This document shows positions 35,431 through 46,081 of a stretch of DNA of 64,000 nt, one piece after another. The stretch is from contig JBAJFG010000188.1 in the NCBI GenBank assembly GCA_037903475.1, forward strand, positions 372,001 through 436,000, in the 5' to 3' direction. The stretch comes from Ancylostoma caninum (taxonomy: Eukaryota > Nematoda > Chromadorea > Rhabditida > Ancylostomatidae). Each line of letters opens with the position of its first letter. The stretch's first letter is position 1. The notes beneath the pieces were generated by a model, which saw nothing but the letters and a program-made list of their open reading frames with translations, made no database searches and had not been told where the DNA came from. Both the position numbers and the translations under genes were made by a program.

Positions 35431-35500
35431 TACATCAAACAAACACAGATGCAGTAAGTACCTGCTCCCCCCAATTTCCCTCCACTCCTTCCATAGCTGA

Positions 35501-35843
35501 TCAAATTCCATACAAATGATCGTAGTGCTGTCGTATTTTATTCCTTGCCGTCACTGCAGAACACGCACCATCACTTCCTTCACCGTTGTGCAGGGGTGTT
35601 AGGGCACCCTCGTATGGCGGGTACCTCTCAACATCCCGCAGCGCGTCCTTTCGGCGCGCAACCAGGTTGTGGAGAATCTGCAAATGTCATTACTTCGGCC
35701 CTGATTCTCTATTCTTGAAGTTCGATACCATTAGTGAGATGACAAGCCGCGACGTTTTCACTGGATTCAGTTCCACAGGCTTCTGCAGGACAGCGAACCG
35801 CCTGCAGAGGATGCCGAAGGTTGATTCGATCAACCTTCGGGCG
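35501..35843 (-). mobile_element. PIF/Harbinger transposase C-terminal exons
   Basis: Exon 35843-35729 follows a TTTGATTTCAG acceptor and encodes ARRLIESTFGILCRRFAVLQ then KPVELNP, the 'RR.VE.AFG.L..RW..L..PI' block of Harbinger DDE transposases. A 51-bp GT-AG intron follows. Exon 35677-35501 continues ILHNLVARRKDALRDVERYP and ends NKIRQHYDHLYGI with TGA. Both exons are undamaged. Earlier catalytic exons were not found, so this is a fragment or a domesticated piece. Confidence 0.75.
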
Positions 35844-36201
35844 CTGAAATCAAATATTAGGTTGGGGAAGCCGCGTATATCCGAGAAAGGAGCAAGGCGA
35901 TGCGGCGGCAAGGTACCCGTCAACGTCCGGAACCGAGTTTGCAGAAATGGCTCATGTTCAGGCCTGACGTAGGATCTTGTACGTGTTTTCTCATCAGCTG
36001 CCGCAACGAGCAGCTGAGAGCAGGCCTGTAGCCATGCAGCCACAATTGTACGCTCGGTTCCTTCCATCGTCGATACAGGCACAAAATGAAGAGAAAGTTT
36101 TCAACAACTTCTAATGCCGGGCTGGTTAATGATATCACTATCAGATCATTGATAACAGGGCTGTACTAGTACGTGTTCTACTACTATGATCTATTTCCAG
36201 G

Positions 36202-36276
36202 GAATTATTCAAGTGGACTAGCCTCTATCTCTTGAAAGTATTGAAGAAACAACATTGTGCAGTTTCAGATTATCGG
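36202..36276 (+). CDS. isolated exon-like segment
   Basis: The acceptor CTATTTCCAG and donor TCG/GTGAGA bound a segment with a single open frame encoding ELFKWTSLYLLKVLKKQHCA VSDY. More exon-like pieces with good acceptors follow at about 36690 (two open frames), 36792 and 36886 (DDDAEFQMITVEFVITAFDD). They could not be joined with certainty. Confidence 0.35.
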
Positions 36277-37496
36277 TGAGACCGAATTTATAATGCCCCA
36301 TAGATTTGCATTGTAATGCGAGTTTTAATATCTCATATTTGATCTTTCCCGATGACTCAACTTCATTTAAGGTTCATCTTATGTTGACATTTTCTTTAGG
36401 TTAACTTGAATAATAATTTTTAAGGTCCTATTGGCACTGTTCCAGGCCGTGCTTCCTTTTTCCTTCTTCCCTCCAGTGTCGTCTGTCGTTCTAATCTTTT
36501 CCAGCACTGTTTTTTAACCTCCGTAGCAAACAAGTAGGTTATCGCTACGAGGCTGGACTAGTAGTAGTGAGACATATCACGGATTTAGACTGCGTATTTC
36601 TAATCTCTCATTGAGAAATGCTGAAGCTAAATATTATGAACCTCTGGAAAATACTTGAAGTAGTCTTTTGAATGGCGTTGTTTTAGTTCCGGACAATGTC
36701 GATGGTTCGACTGTTTGGCAGAATTGGCTAGGGAACAATTTCACTAACCCCAGCCACCATCACATGATTTGAGTCTAATACTACTTTTCAGAAAGAGTAC
36801 CTTCTCAGGGCGAGTACTGATTGGTTGCAATGTGCAGTATGAGTACGCGAAATTCTACCTGGTTTGATGTTTCGCCTTTGTAGTATTAGATGACGACGCA
36901 GAATTTCAAATGATTACTGTTGAGTTTGTGATTACTGCTTTCGACGACATTCATGAATATTTACTAATTTTCCTTGTAGATATTGTCCAACGGCAGATGC
37001 TTCACTTCGCTCTTCTAGCTGAATCCGTTGTTCCCTTTCATCTCATTGATTACGAGTGCATTGCTCTTCCATTTATCGATTGGGGATAACATTGATACCA
37101 GGTTTTTTTTAAATTTGTTAAGGGTGGGAGTTTGTACCGGTGTTAATTGGTCTTTTGTTGCAGTGCCCTTGAGCTTTGAGAGGACATTCTTTTCTGGCCA
37201 CTAATTCGAGGAAGATTTCCTGTTTTTCCAAACCTGGTTATGCAAAGTGGACACCCGTAGTTCGAAATAGGTCAGTTACAGAAATTTTCTACTTGCTCTC
37301 CGTCCTATGCATGCCTACCTACAATTGCAGTCAGGGGTGTTGTTGTTGTCGAGAAAGACGTTGTGCATCAGTGATCCATCATGAATGGTGTCTTAACCGT
37401 TATTGATATATCCTTGAGCACCGGGAAGACCAGTTCCACCATATCGATCATCATAAAATCTACGTCTGGAGAAAAGTTTGTTGGATGTTTTTAATA

Positions 37497-39027
37497 CTAG
37501 CGCCCCTTCGGGACGCTAGAAAGTGGGGTGGGACAGCCACTTGAGGCAGGTAGAAAAGCTTCACAAGTGTGAAATGCTTGGAAATCAGCAAAAAACCAAA
37601 ACGAATCATTAGCTGAGCTCAAATACGAAATTCCCCTCATGAGTTGCGTATACTGTACGGGTTGAGCCGCCTCGCCAACGTCGGCCTTCGAGTCTTCTCC
37701 CCATCCTAGCCTTGCTTGCAAATTCTTAATCCCGCACCTACATGCAAAGCTAATTTCCAATGCGCTGATAATATACTCTTTTTTATCACTTTTCTTACAT
37801 ACCTGTGGACCCGTTATGAACAGCCAACAGAGAGGAAGAAGAGATTTTAGACTGAGACACGAATGACCGCGTAGCGTGCTCCTACTCCACCGGCAGACGT
37901 GCATCTTGGTGTTTTCCCCACTATTCAGCCACGCGCCCATTCTCCATCAGTGCACCCGTATCCTGGCGCTTATCACACTGTTGATCCAGGGCAGACCCAT
38001 CCTCCATTTGTGGATCTATATCCTGGCCTTCTTCCCACTACTGGGTCAGAGCAAACGCGACCCATCGGTGGGACTCGTATCCTGGCGCTTTCTCAACCAA
38101 TCGGCCTCTTGACCCAGTCTCCATCCGTGGAACCGTATCCTTGCGCTTTCCACAGTATTGGGCCACAGAAGACCCAATCTCCATCGATGGACCCGTATCC
38201 TGGCGTTTCAACCAGTACTGGGCCACGGCGGACCTTTTCTCAATCGATGGATCCATACCCTGCCATTTCCTCAGTGTTTGGCCATGGCGGACCCCTTCTC
38301 CATCGACGGACCCGTACCTTGCCGTTTTTCCACTATTGGGCCACGGCGAACTCTTTCTCGATCGGTGAACACCTATCATGATGTTTTTCTGGACTACGGG
38401 GCCCAGCTCATCTGTCCGTCATCACTGCAGCTGCACTCCTTGCAAATCTCTAAAGTGATGGAACAAAGTTAGGAAATATTTGGAAAGTTTGACCAACTGC
38501 ACAAGTTGCACAACTGGTTTCAGAAAATGTCACGACAGCTTATGATGATGCGTTCTTCATCCTGTGTATTTGATTGTCTTCTTAAAAACAGACATCCTCA
38601 AGATAGAGGTGCGCAAGGAGCATATCCTAAGTGAGGGCACCGATTGAATCCTTCGATACACCCCCCATGGTATGCACACATCTTTCGCAGTGGTTATCCT
38701 ATACTGTTCCGAAGATGAGTGAAGTCAGCAACAAAGCTCCGTAGAGGGGCGACCCTGCTCCGTACATTGCTGCTACGCATCGTCAAATCGTTGAAAACAC
38801 TCTCTAGCCTGGAGGGCTCGAGACCGCTAGCCGCTGGTCCCGCCGCGAAATCCCGAATGCACCCGACTTCCACTACGTCTATGCACCTATGACGAAACAT
38901 CGGCCGAATGCCTCATCATCTTCGCATCCTCGCAAGGCACAGTCTATAACTGAGTCTCACGGCGAGCGCATACGATCACGTGCTAGTCCCCTACGTCTGT
39001 TGCACTACCATGATTTATATAAGAGGA
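37497..39027 (-). mobile_element. Helitron-like non-autonomous element, copy A2 (1.53 kb)
   Basis: It has the same ends and orientation as the copy at 12766-17131. In window order it carries the terminal CTAG hairpin, 200 bp resembling 12790-12920, a stretch matching 15774-15940, a 60-bp-unit array matching 15947-16440, and a closing 600 bp matching 16440-17131. It lacks the 2.3-kb main array. The coding-like frames inside are repeat translations, not genes. Flanking bases are A and T as for a Helitron target. Confidence 0.75.
37899..38395. repeat. 60-bp minisatellite array in copy A2
   Basis: It has about eight units collinear with 15947-16440, including the same closing segment GATGTTTTTCTGGACTACGG. 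Open frames across it (up to 160 codons) are repeat artefacts. Confidence 0.85.
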
Positions 39028-39659
39028 TTATCTGTTCATTTAATCTTTATATCATTTTGTACTATATAGGTGCGCTGTTCTCTTCGTATAAACTTCCTCG
39101 TATGCGTTGATAGCTAATCTTTCTTTGTTCTGGACAAATTTCACAGCCCCTGTTGACTATCCAAGAGAAGGGAGTGGGATGAAGTACTAGGTATACCACT
39201 TTTTTAAAGTACGCTGTATTCATTTCTTTGAAATACGTAACTTGCAGAGTGTTTTGAATGAACGCATTCTTCCGGTCGAATGTTCTGCATCTGCATTGGT
39301 TTACGATATATCACAAGGTGAGCTTGACATGGTAAAGGTTTATCGCGCAAGACTATCATCATGTGGTTTTTTTTTTCTGAAAAGATGAGAGTGGCATAGT
39401 CTTTTGATATGGGTTTTGATGTTGGTCTCATTTTATATTAAAGATTTTTTTAAATCTCTTAATATAGTATTCGTATTAAGCAATGAAATATGCATATTTA
39501 GTCGCGAAAACATTGACGCTGGTACCGTTTTGCGACTATTAATGGGAAAACTGTCGACGTTCATGACTTGACCTCATCTAAACAGATATTGAAGATATGT
39601 ACGCGTATTTGTTTCATTTTCACTTGAAGTTTAACAAGAAATTATTGATAATACCTCAG

Positions 39660-39925
39660 GCTGCGCCATCTTTTGATAGTGAATACCGTAAACCCCGTCG
39701 AAGTCGTCCATACAGCGGTTAAAGAAGCTCCTGAAAAGCTTGTAATACGTGCAGATTGCAGGTAACTACAGAACTTCCATAGTTTGCAGCTTGTAAACCT
39801 GCGAAAAAAGTGAATACTTCTCATTGTTCAGAATGGAATTCATTGTTATTTATACTGCAAAGTTGGCTATGGTTTCTGAGTGGATTCCTGAGCTTGGCTC
39901 GAATCGGTGCCGTTGAATGGTCGCG
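39660..39925 (+). CDS. two phase-matched exon-like segments, terminal
   Basis: Segment 39660-39761 (acceptor TACCTCAG, donor CAG/GTAACT) encodes LRHLLIVNTVNPVEVVHTAV then KEAPEKLVIRADC. The next, after TTGTTCAG near 39831, fits its phase and encodes MEFIVIYTAKLAMVSEWIPE then LGSNRCR and TGA. No family was recognised, and no upstream exon could be linked across the Helitron-like copy. Confidence 0.35.
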
Positions 39926-40657
39926 ATCGCATCCTTTCAGAGCTGCAACGAATGAAGAAGATTAAATATGAAGGAGGGCAATAACTTCACTAAAAACCTT
40001 GATTTTTTTTCACATTTTTTCGTGACTTTGTGCAACTTCAAAGCATACACATTCAAGGACATCTATTTGGTTATTTAAAATCATTCATGAATATCGGGAT
40101 TGTTTTTCGGTAGTGCTTTCTCATTGTACGATTTCTGTATTCTCAGTCTTTCGTTTTATTACACACGTTTTACGTTAGATTTTTCTTAGAACCATTTCCG
40201 ACTCGGTGAGAAAGGGTCTACTTTCATGTTTTCAGAAAAGTGTTGTCATCTCTAATAATTTTACAATCATACATTGGAATCTGTCCCTCAGTTATCATAA
40301 CATTATTCTGAGAACGGTATTTTTTTTTGGATGGTGTGATCAGCCATAAGTTATTCCTGCGTGCTCAGTCATAGTCATAAGCTTGTCTTGCGTATGCACT
40401 CTTCTAGGATTCAAAAGGTTTGCGATGAGGGTTTTTTTCAGTTATGATTTCGTTGTGTGATGATTGTCTGTATACATTTCTTATCTATATTGTGATTAAA
40501 ATATTGAACGGTGATTTGGGCAGAAACCTTGTGAAGGAGGACTTCGACTTTGAAATTACTTGATGAGTCTACTCATCGGCAGTTTTTTCTTATGCGAACA
40601 TCAAGCAACTGCGATCATACCTGAAATGTGTGCATTCGTAATATGTAGTACTACATA

Positions 40658-40804
40658 CAGGGAACTCCAAATGGACGCGTACAAGAATCGGGGCAGCGGC
40701 GCGGCTCTCGACACGTGCTCTCTGTATGCTGATCGCCTGCGGCTCTGCCCAAGAGAGCCGGGCCGCGGTCCTGACTTTTGTCTGCGTACGTTTGGAGATC
40801 CCTG
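40658..40804. mobile_element. 147-bp foldback MITE with TA duplication
   Basis: Arms CAGGGAACTCCAAATGGACG and the complement of CGTACGTTTGGAGATCCCTG are flanked by TA (40656-40657 and 40805-40806). Overlapping frames on both strands are palindrome artefacts. Confidence 0.75.
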
Positions 40805-40924
40805 TACATGAACAGGCCAGTCGCAGCATGACGCTGTCCAGACGCAATAGAAACGCAAGCGTTTCCAGCTCTTTGTGGCTGCATGGTATTCTCATTTACG
40901 GTGTACGTACACACAATCCTTCGC

Positions 40925-41203
40925 AAAAATTCTTGCCTCACGCTGAACTGCCCGCCAGCTTAGGCACGTCACACCACGTACAGGGGGCGTCAATCACGAT
41001 AACTACTGCCGCGGCCTGAAACGTGGCACTACTTACGTGGCGCAGCTGGATTCTGTGGATTTGGAGTACTGCCTCGTCAGCGCCGCTTGCGTGCTGCAGC
41101 GCGCCAGGCTGCGTTATCGTGATTGACGTCCCCTTTATGATAATGAGTAGGTGATGCGTTGCGGCTTAGCAGATGAGAGATGAAGCGTGAGGCAAGAATT
41201 TTT
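40925..41203. mobile_element. foldback MITE with outer and inner inverted arms
   Basis: AAAAATTCTTGCCTCACGCT (40925) pairs with its complement ending 41203. GGGGCGTCAATCACGATAAC (near 40984) pairs with its complement near 41134. Confidence 0.75.
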
Positions 41204-42398
41204 AAGGACTACATTTACATGTCGTATTGCCCTGCCATTAGAAAATGCTCTCCAAATGAGTGTCAAACGCTACATAGACAGGCTGTGTACACAATCAACC
41301 ACTCCTTCGTTTGGAAGGGAGATCGCGCGCACGTCACTTTCGATATCGGAGATCAGTTATTTCCGAGGTCACCGCAGTCTTAATTCCAGCTGATTTCAGG
41401 GCGCATTCCGATGAAGCGCATCGCACGATAACAGCTGCCTGAAAAAGGGCTGTGGTCTGAAGCAATCCTAAGGGCTACCCATCACAACCAAATTCTTCGA
41501 GCAATGATACAAAGCTACTCCTTCAAACTTGCAATAATTAAATATTCGACCGAATTAGTGAAGTATAATGAGAGCGAATAGTTTCATTTCTAACTGACAC
41601 CAATAAAACCCAAGTTAAGGTTCTAGGAACACTTTCTAGACAATTTTTTTTATTTGCATACAAAACCGGGATACCAAACACATGGGCACACTAACAACTT
41701 CTCCTTTGTGCTTCCTCTTGTTTGCCACCAACATTCAGCTCTAGACGTGGTTGACGACGACGAAAAGCACGCGGACTCCTGAGTTATCAAAGAAGTATAG
41801 CATACCAGCGGCTCTAGAAGTAAATAAGACACAACCATCACCACCAAATAATTAAAATTAAGAATAAGAAAGTTCTACTTGTCATTAATGGAGGCAGCCA
41901 ACCTTAGTACTGAAGTTGCGTAGTATGTCCCAAAATAAACAGCATAATCATCCGAATGTGGCTCCAGAGAATTACTAAATTGCTGCATAACACCATTTTC
42001 GTCTGAGATAGAGATGTCCCCGTCTATTGATTGTGCATGACCAGATGAAAATTTTCGTAGCCTAAAAATAATGTTTTATTGTTGATGCTACCCCTATCCA
42101 TTGGAATAATCACCTCTTTTTTTGTGATCTCTGCAGAATCGACATCGTCACACAAAGTTCCCTTTTGCGATCTTATAGCAGAAATACACTACTGATAAGG
42201 TTGGCAGTAAATTACTGGAAGAGTATACACACTGTCAGAGGATATTATGAAATGCATATATAGAAAGACATCCTACCTTTTACTCGTGAATCCACAAGAA
42301 ATACTGCTGCTGCCAATGCATACGCCTTCAACGGTTCAATTGCTTCAGGCATTTTTGAGGAACGTCTTTGATGAAACTGTTCCAGGGCTCCTATTTAA

Positions 42399-42861
42399 AG
42401 GCAGCAGGAGCTGAAATTCTCGTCTCTGAGCTGAGCTGCGGGTGGTGAAGTACAGACTCAGCACATCATAAATGTGAAACGAACACAGACATTGTTGGCT
42501 TACTTGCAGAGAAAATGGAACATTCGTCGCGAACACGCCTGGCCGTGTTCGCGCGCGGATGAGTTTTCCCCGGAGCGAAAGCCATTGCGGCGCGTGGTTT
42601 TGGCCGAGTCCCGCCATGAAACCCTGTGAATTGAATGCATTTCGTTTTCCCTTTGCGCCAAACCACGCACCGCAATGACTTTTGCGCCGCGGAAAACTCG
42701 TCCGCGCGCGAACACGGCCAGGCATGTTCGCGACGAATGTTCCATTTTCTCTGCAGGTAAGCCATCATTGTCTGTGTTCGTTTCACATTTATGATGTGCT
42801 GAGTCTGTACTTCATCACCCACAGCTCAGCTCAGAGTCGAGGATTTCAGCTCCTGCTGCCT
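42399..42861. mobile_element. 463-bp palindromic element flanked by TTAA
   Basis: Arms of about 200 bp start AGGCAGCAGGAGCTGAAAT and are inverted around a centre near 42,630, with TTAA at 42395-42398 and 42862-42865. TTAA duplication is the piggyBac target rule. The frames up to 126 codons here come from the mirrored arms. Confidence 0.75.
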
Positions 42862-42992
42862 TTAATGTAGGCGATACATGGTTGCAAAAGCTTCGAGGTC
42901 AGCCTCGTGAATAATCCCATTAATCTTGTTGGCATCTGCATAAATTCTGAATTATTGTCAATATGAGGAGAAGTAGTGACACAAACCGGCAC

Positions 42993-43540
42993 TATTCAAC
43001 TTTACTGGCCCCAAAACCTTCAAAAAAAATTTTTGGCTGAAACTTCGCCCATAGGGGTTATTTGGAGTGCTGAACACGAATATCTTATCGATTCTGTACC
43101 GTAATCCCACTTTTATTTTTACGGTAGGTATGCTGAAAAAACGATACCTCACAGAATCTTCTCAAATTTTGTGTAGAGAGGTTGTCCTAGACGTTTATCA
43201 CGAATCTCGTATTCGTTTTGTACGGTAACCTCATTTTCATAAAGATACGGTACATATACGATAGGAAATTGGGAGAAAATGCCGATGTCGGGAAGAAAAT
43301 GAGGCAGGCATGCAAAATAAAGTAGACAATCGTGATGAGCGCCTAGAAAGACCCTTCTATGCAAAATTTGAGAGGATTCTGTGAGATGTTTTATCCACAG
43401 TATACCTACCGTAACTCTATAAAAGTGAGGTTACGGTACAAAATGGATACGATATTCGTGTTTAGCACCTCAAATGACCTCTATAGGCGAAGTTTCAGCC
43501 AAATTTTTTTTGAAGGTTTTGGGGCCAGTAAAGTTGAATA
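42993..43540. mobile_element. foldback element, family with 56.2 kb
   Basis: The left arm (TATTCAACTTTACTGGCCCC, AAAACCTTCAAAAAAAATTT) and right arm are inverted over about 140 bp, including ACGAATATC..TACGGTA blocks. A more diverged copy is at 56248-56547. Confidence 0.7.
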
Positions 43541-43979
43541 TCCAAGAAAAAATCGTTACGGGTAGCTTGGCCAGCTACACATATACATACACGTTGACAT
43601 TACTCTAAACGTAGAATTTTCGAAAACAAAAACGCTTGTCATTCCTGAAAAGTTCAGAGCAAAGAGAAACCCACCTTTATACTAAATATGTCCCAGTTCG
43701 CAACCAATTTCGTGTACTTTGGCTCGATTAAGCAAATTTGAACTAGAATTCGTTGTCTCTTCAACGAGAGCAGAATAAGAAGAATAGATCATTTTCATCA
43801 TGGAAGACAAAGTCAGCCACGAGTCAGATAATCATCATAAAGGTAGTGGATTATTATTTGGCCAGATCACCAATTGCAATATACCAGAAGATCGGGCTCT
43901 AGGATTTGAAGAAAGTCAAATCTCAAAAGAAATAACCCCTATGTTCGTAAAAACCCCGTTTCCCACGGATTTGCGCGTC

Positions 43980-44135
43980 CGCGTCTGGCAGACACGCCCT
44001 TTAGCGTCTGAGCGCCGCTCAAATTAGCGTCTCTCAGCCGCATAGGCGGCTGATCGATATTTATCAAATCTACTTTCCACCCGCCCGCGCCGCCCGCGCT
44101 TCTGGAACTCTGCGGGCAGTCTAAGCGAGTGGTAA
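43980..44135. repeat. inverted copy of the 30.2-kb GC-rich repeat
   Basis: CGTCTGGCAGACACGCC, AGCGTCTGAGCGCCGC and AGCGTCTCTCAGCCGC are followed by GCGCCGCCCGCGCTTCTGGA and CTCTGCGGGCAGTC. Confidence 0.65.
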
Positions 44136-45297
44136 TCCACTCGTCAACGAGGGAATCCGCGACGTCAGCTAAAACTTTGTTGCGAAATATTACGTAACCG
44201 TAAGACCGTTAACCATTAACCACAACACCTGAGAGTTATGAAACAGGTCCCCAATAAACTATTATCGTGTTGGCGTTTGAAGCAGAAGTATTGAAAAACA
44301 GTTGTTTTTAAGGTTTCAGAAGAAATGGGGGTATCCTTTATATCCGTGTCGATAAGGTGGACGGGTCATCGAGTCGCAACAACAACAGTGAGTTTTCTCA
44401 CGTGTATACTCCTGCGAAGGTTCCTCTCTCTTGGGTTACTGTGTACGATTCTCATGGTCCCCCACTCCTAGGTTACTGTGTAGGATATCTTCTGGGAGAG
44501 TGCTTCCTCGCTGAAATATGGTCGGGCAACAGTGGTACATCTTGAGTTTAATTTCTGCAATAGAAAGAATTTACAATAATGAGAAGACACACAAGCCTAT
44601 TTGATAATATCGTTAGAGTTATGTCTATATTAGGAAAATTCCTCTGCAAAGATGAAGTAGAATTTACACATTAGGTTGCTCCATGACTTCTGCCTCTACT
44701 TTCAACACTTGTTTTAAGATTAAATTTCTTTGCGCAGCGCATTATCAACCAATGCCCAAAATATCAGTATCCAGCGAAGAAGAACTGTTGAATTTTTGTG
44801 CGCTGAATGAAATCCTATGAGACAGAATATAAATTAGCCCCTAAATTCGTATTACAATGAGGGCATCCTCTAGCATCCCCATGTATGAACTCGTTTGCTA
44901 GCAAAAAAAGTGTGCAAAGACCTAACCTCTCCAAATTTCTGTTTAATCCTCCTCGGCGCCGGACGTAAAAATTGCGGGCGGTTGAACATTCAAAGAAAGT
45001 GTTGTGGTGTTTCCAACGAAGCGAAATCAGTGACGTAACCTAGACGTGACTATCTCAAAGACGCTACTTGGTTAGCAATATAAGAGTCGGCAACCACCTG
45101 CAAAAAGTTGTTTAAAAGTACTACATGCTCGCCTCACTCGATTAATAGCGAATTTTGATTAGAGCCCTACTCAGAATTTTATAATTTTCAAAGACTCCCC
45201 TGTTTGTCCAAAACACGTTTTTTTCAAATCTTTGCTTCTTTCTGTTTCGTTTTAATTTTCAGCTTACTTTGTAATTACGGAGCATCTTCGAGTGCAC

Positions 45298-45341
45298 AAA
45301 ATAAATAAATAAATGAAAAAATAAATAAATAAATAAATAGG
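45298..45341. repeat. AAAT microsatellite
   Basis: Runs of AAAT units with one interruption. A similar shorter tract is at 6105-6132. Confidence 0.85.
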
Positions 45342-45399
45342 CTCTCTGTGGTGTTTCTTGTTTATTGATGAATATACTCGGTAAAGGATGAAAACCGAA

Positions 45400-45745
45400 G
45401 AATTTTGTTATTTCAGTGAACAATTTAGGAAACAATTCAAATATCCAGATGTTCGAGAATGAGCACTAAGGTCCTTCTTGTCTATGCAGCGCTACATTGA
45501 TCTCTTACGCTGGAAAATTCGGATTTTCCATTCATTCGAAGTATTCGATATTTGAAAGCAAGGATATTCTATTTTGAATAAATTGAGAATTCGAGTGTTC
45601 CAACATTGGAGATAAGTACTATGTTGTACGAATGAAAAGAAAAGCTTAAGGGTTTCCTCATTTTTGAATATCTGGATGCTTGAATTGTTTCACAAACTAT
45701 TGAGCAAGGTAACGGAATCGGTTTTCTTTCGGTCCCAAGTTTGCT
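45400..45745. repeat. foldback copy of the 5.4-kb repeat
   Basis: GGAAACAATTCAAATATCCA GATG is mirrored by the 45660-45705 segment (TTTGAATATCTGGATGCTTG AATTG). Confidence 0.5.
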
Positions 45746-46081
45746 GGTAAGTACCGAATTTATTGCCAAGGTTTCGAGTCTCGAGCACGAAGTATATGTT
45801 GGAGGCAGAACTGCAGGACCAGTGCGATTGGACGTGGGATTCGGTGTTGCTCAGTGTTGCTAGTGCTGTCGCCGTTGTATCCGGCCCGCAATCGAAACGT
45901 GCTCACCAAAACCAGCGCACTATACTCCTCAAGTACTACATATAGCCGCAACCTGAACATACTTTACGTGTGAATGGCTACTCAACCACTGCATCGAATG
46001 TTCGACTGTGAACACTCCAATTTCTACTTATTTTTCAAGATCAGAATTTAGAATTCTAAGTAAGATTTTTTTCTAAATGTA

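Noticed and set aside
35690..36082. Reading the whole 130-codon minus-strand frame as coding
   Set aside because: Only the part after the TTTGATTTCAG acceptor resembles Harbinger transposase; the upstream part looks like intron or unrelated sequence.
40590..41019. Overlapping ORFs of 83-101 codons
   Set aside because: They fall in two foldback MITEs and translate mirrored arms.
42345..42822. Minus-strand ORFs of 81-126 codons
   Set aside because: They arise from the mirrored arms of the 463-bp palindrome; the same peptides read from both strands.
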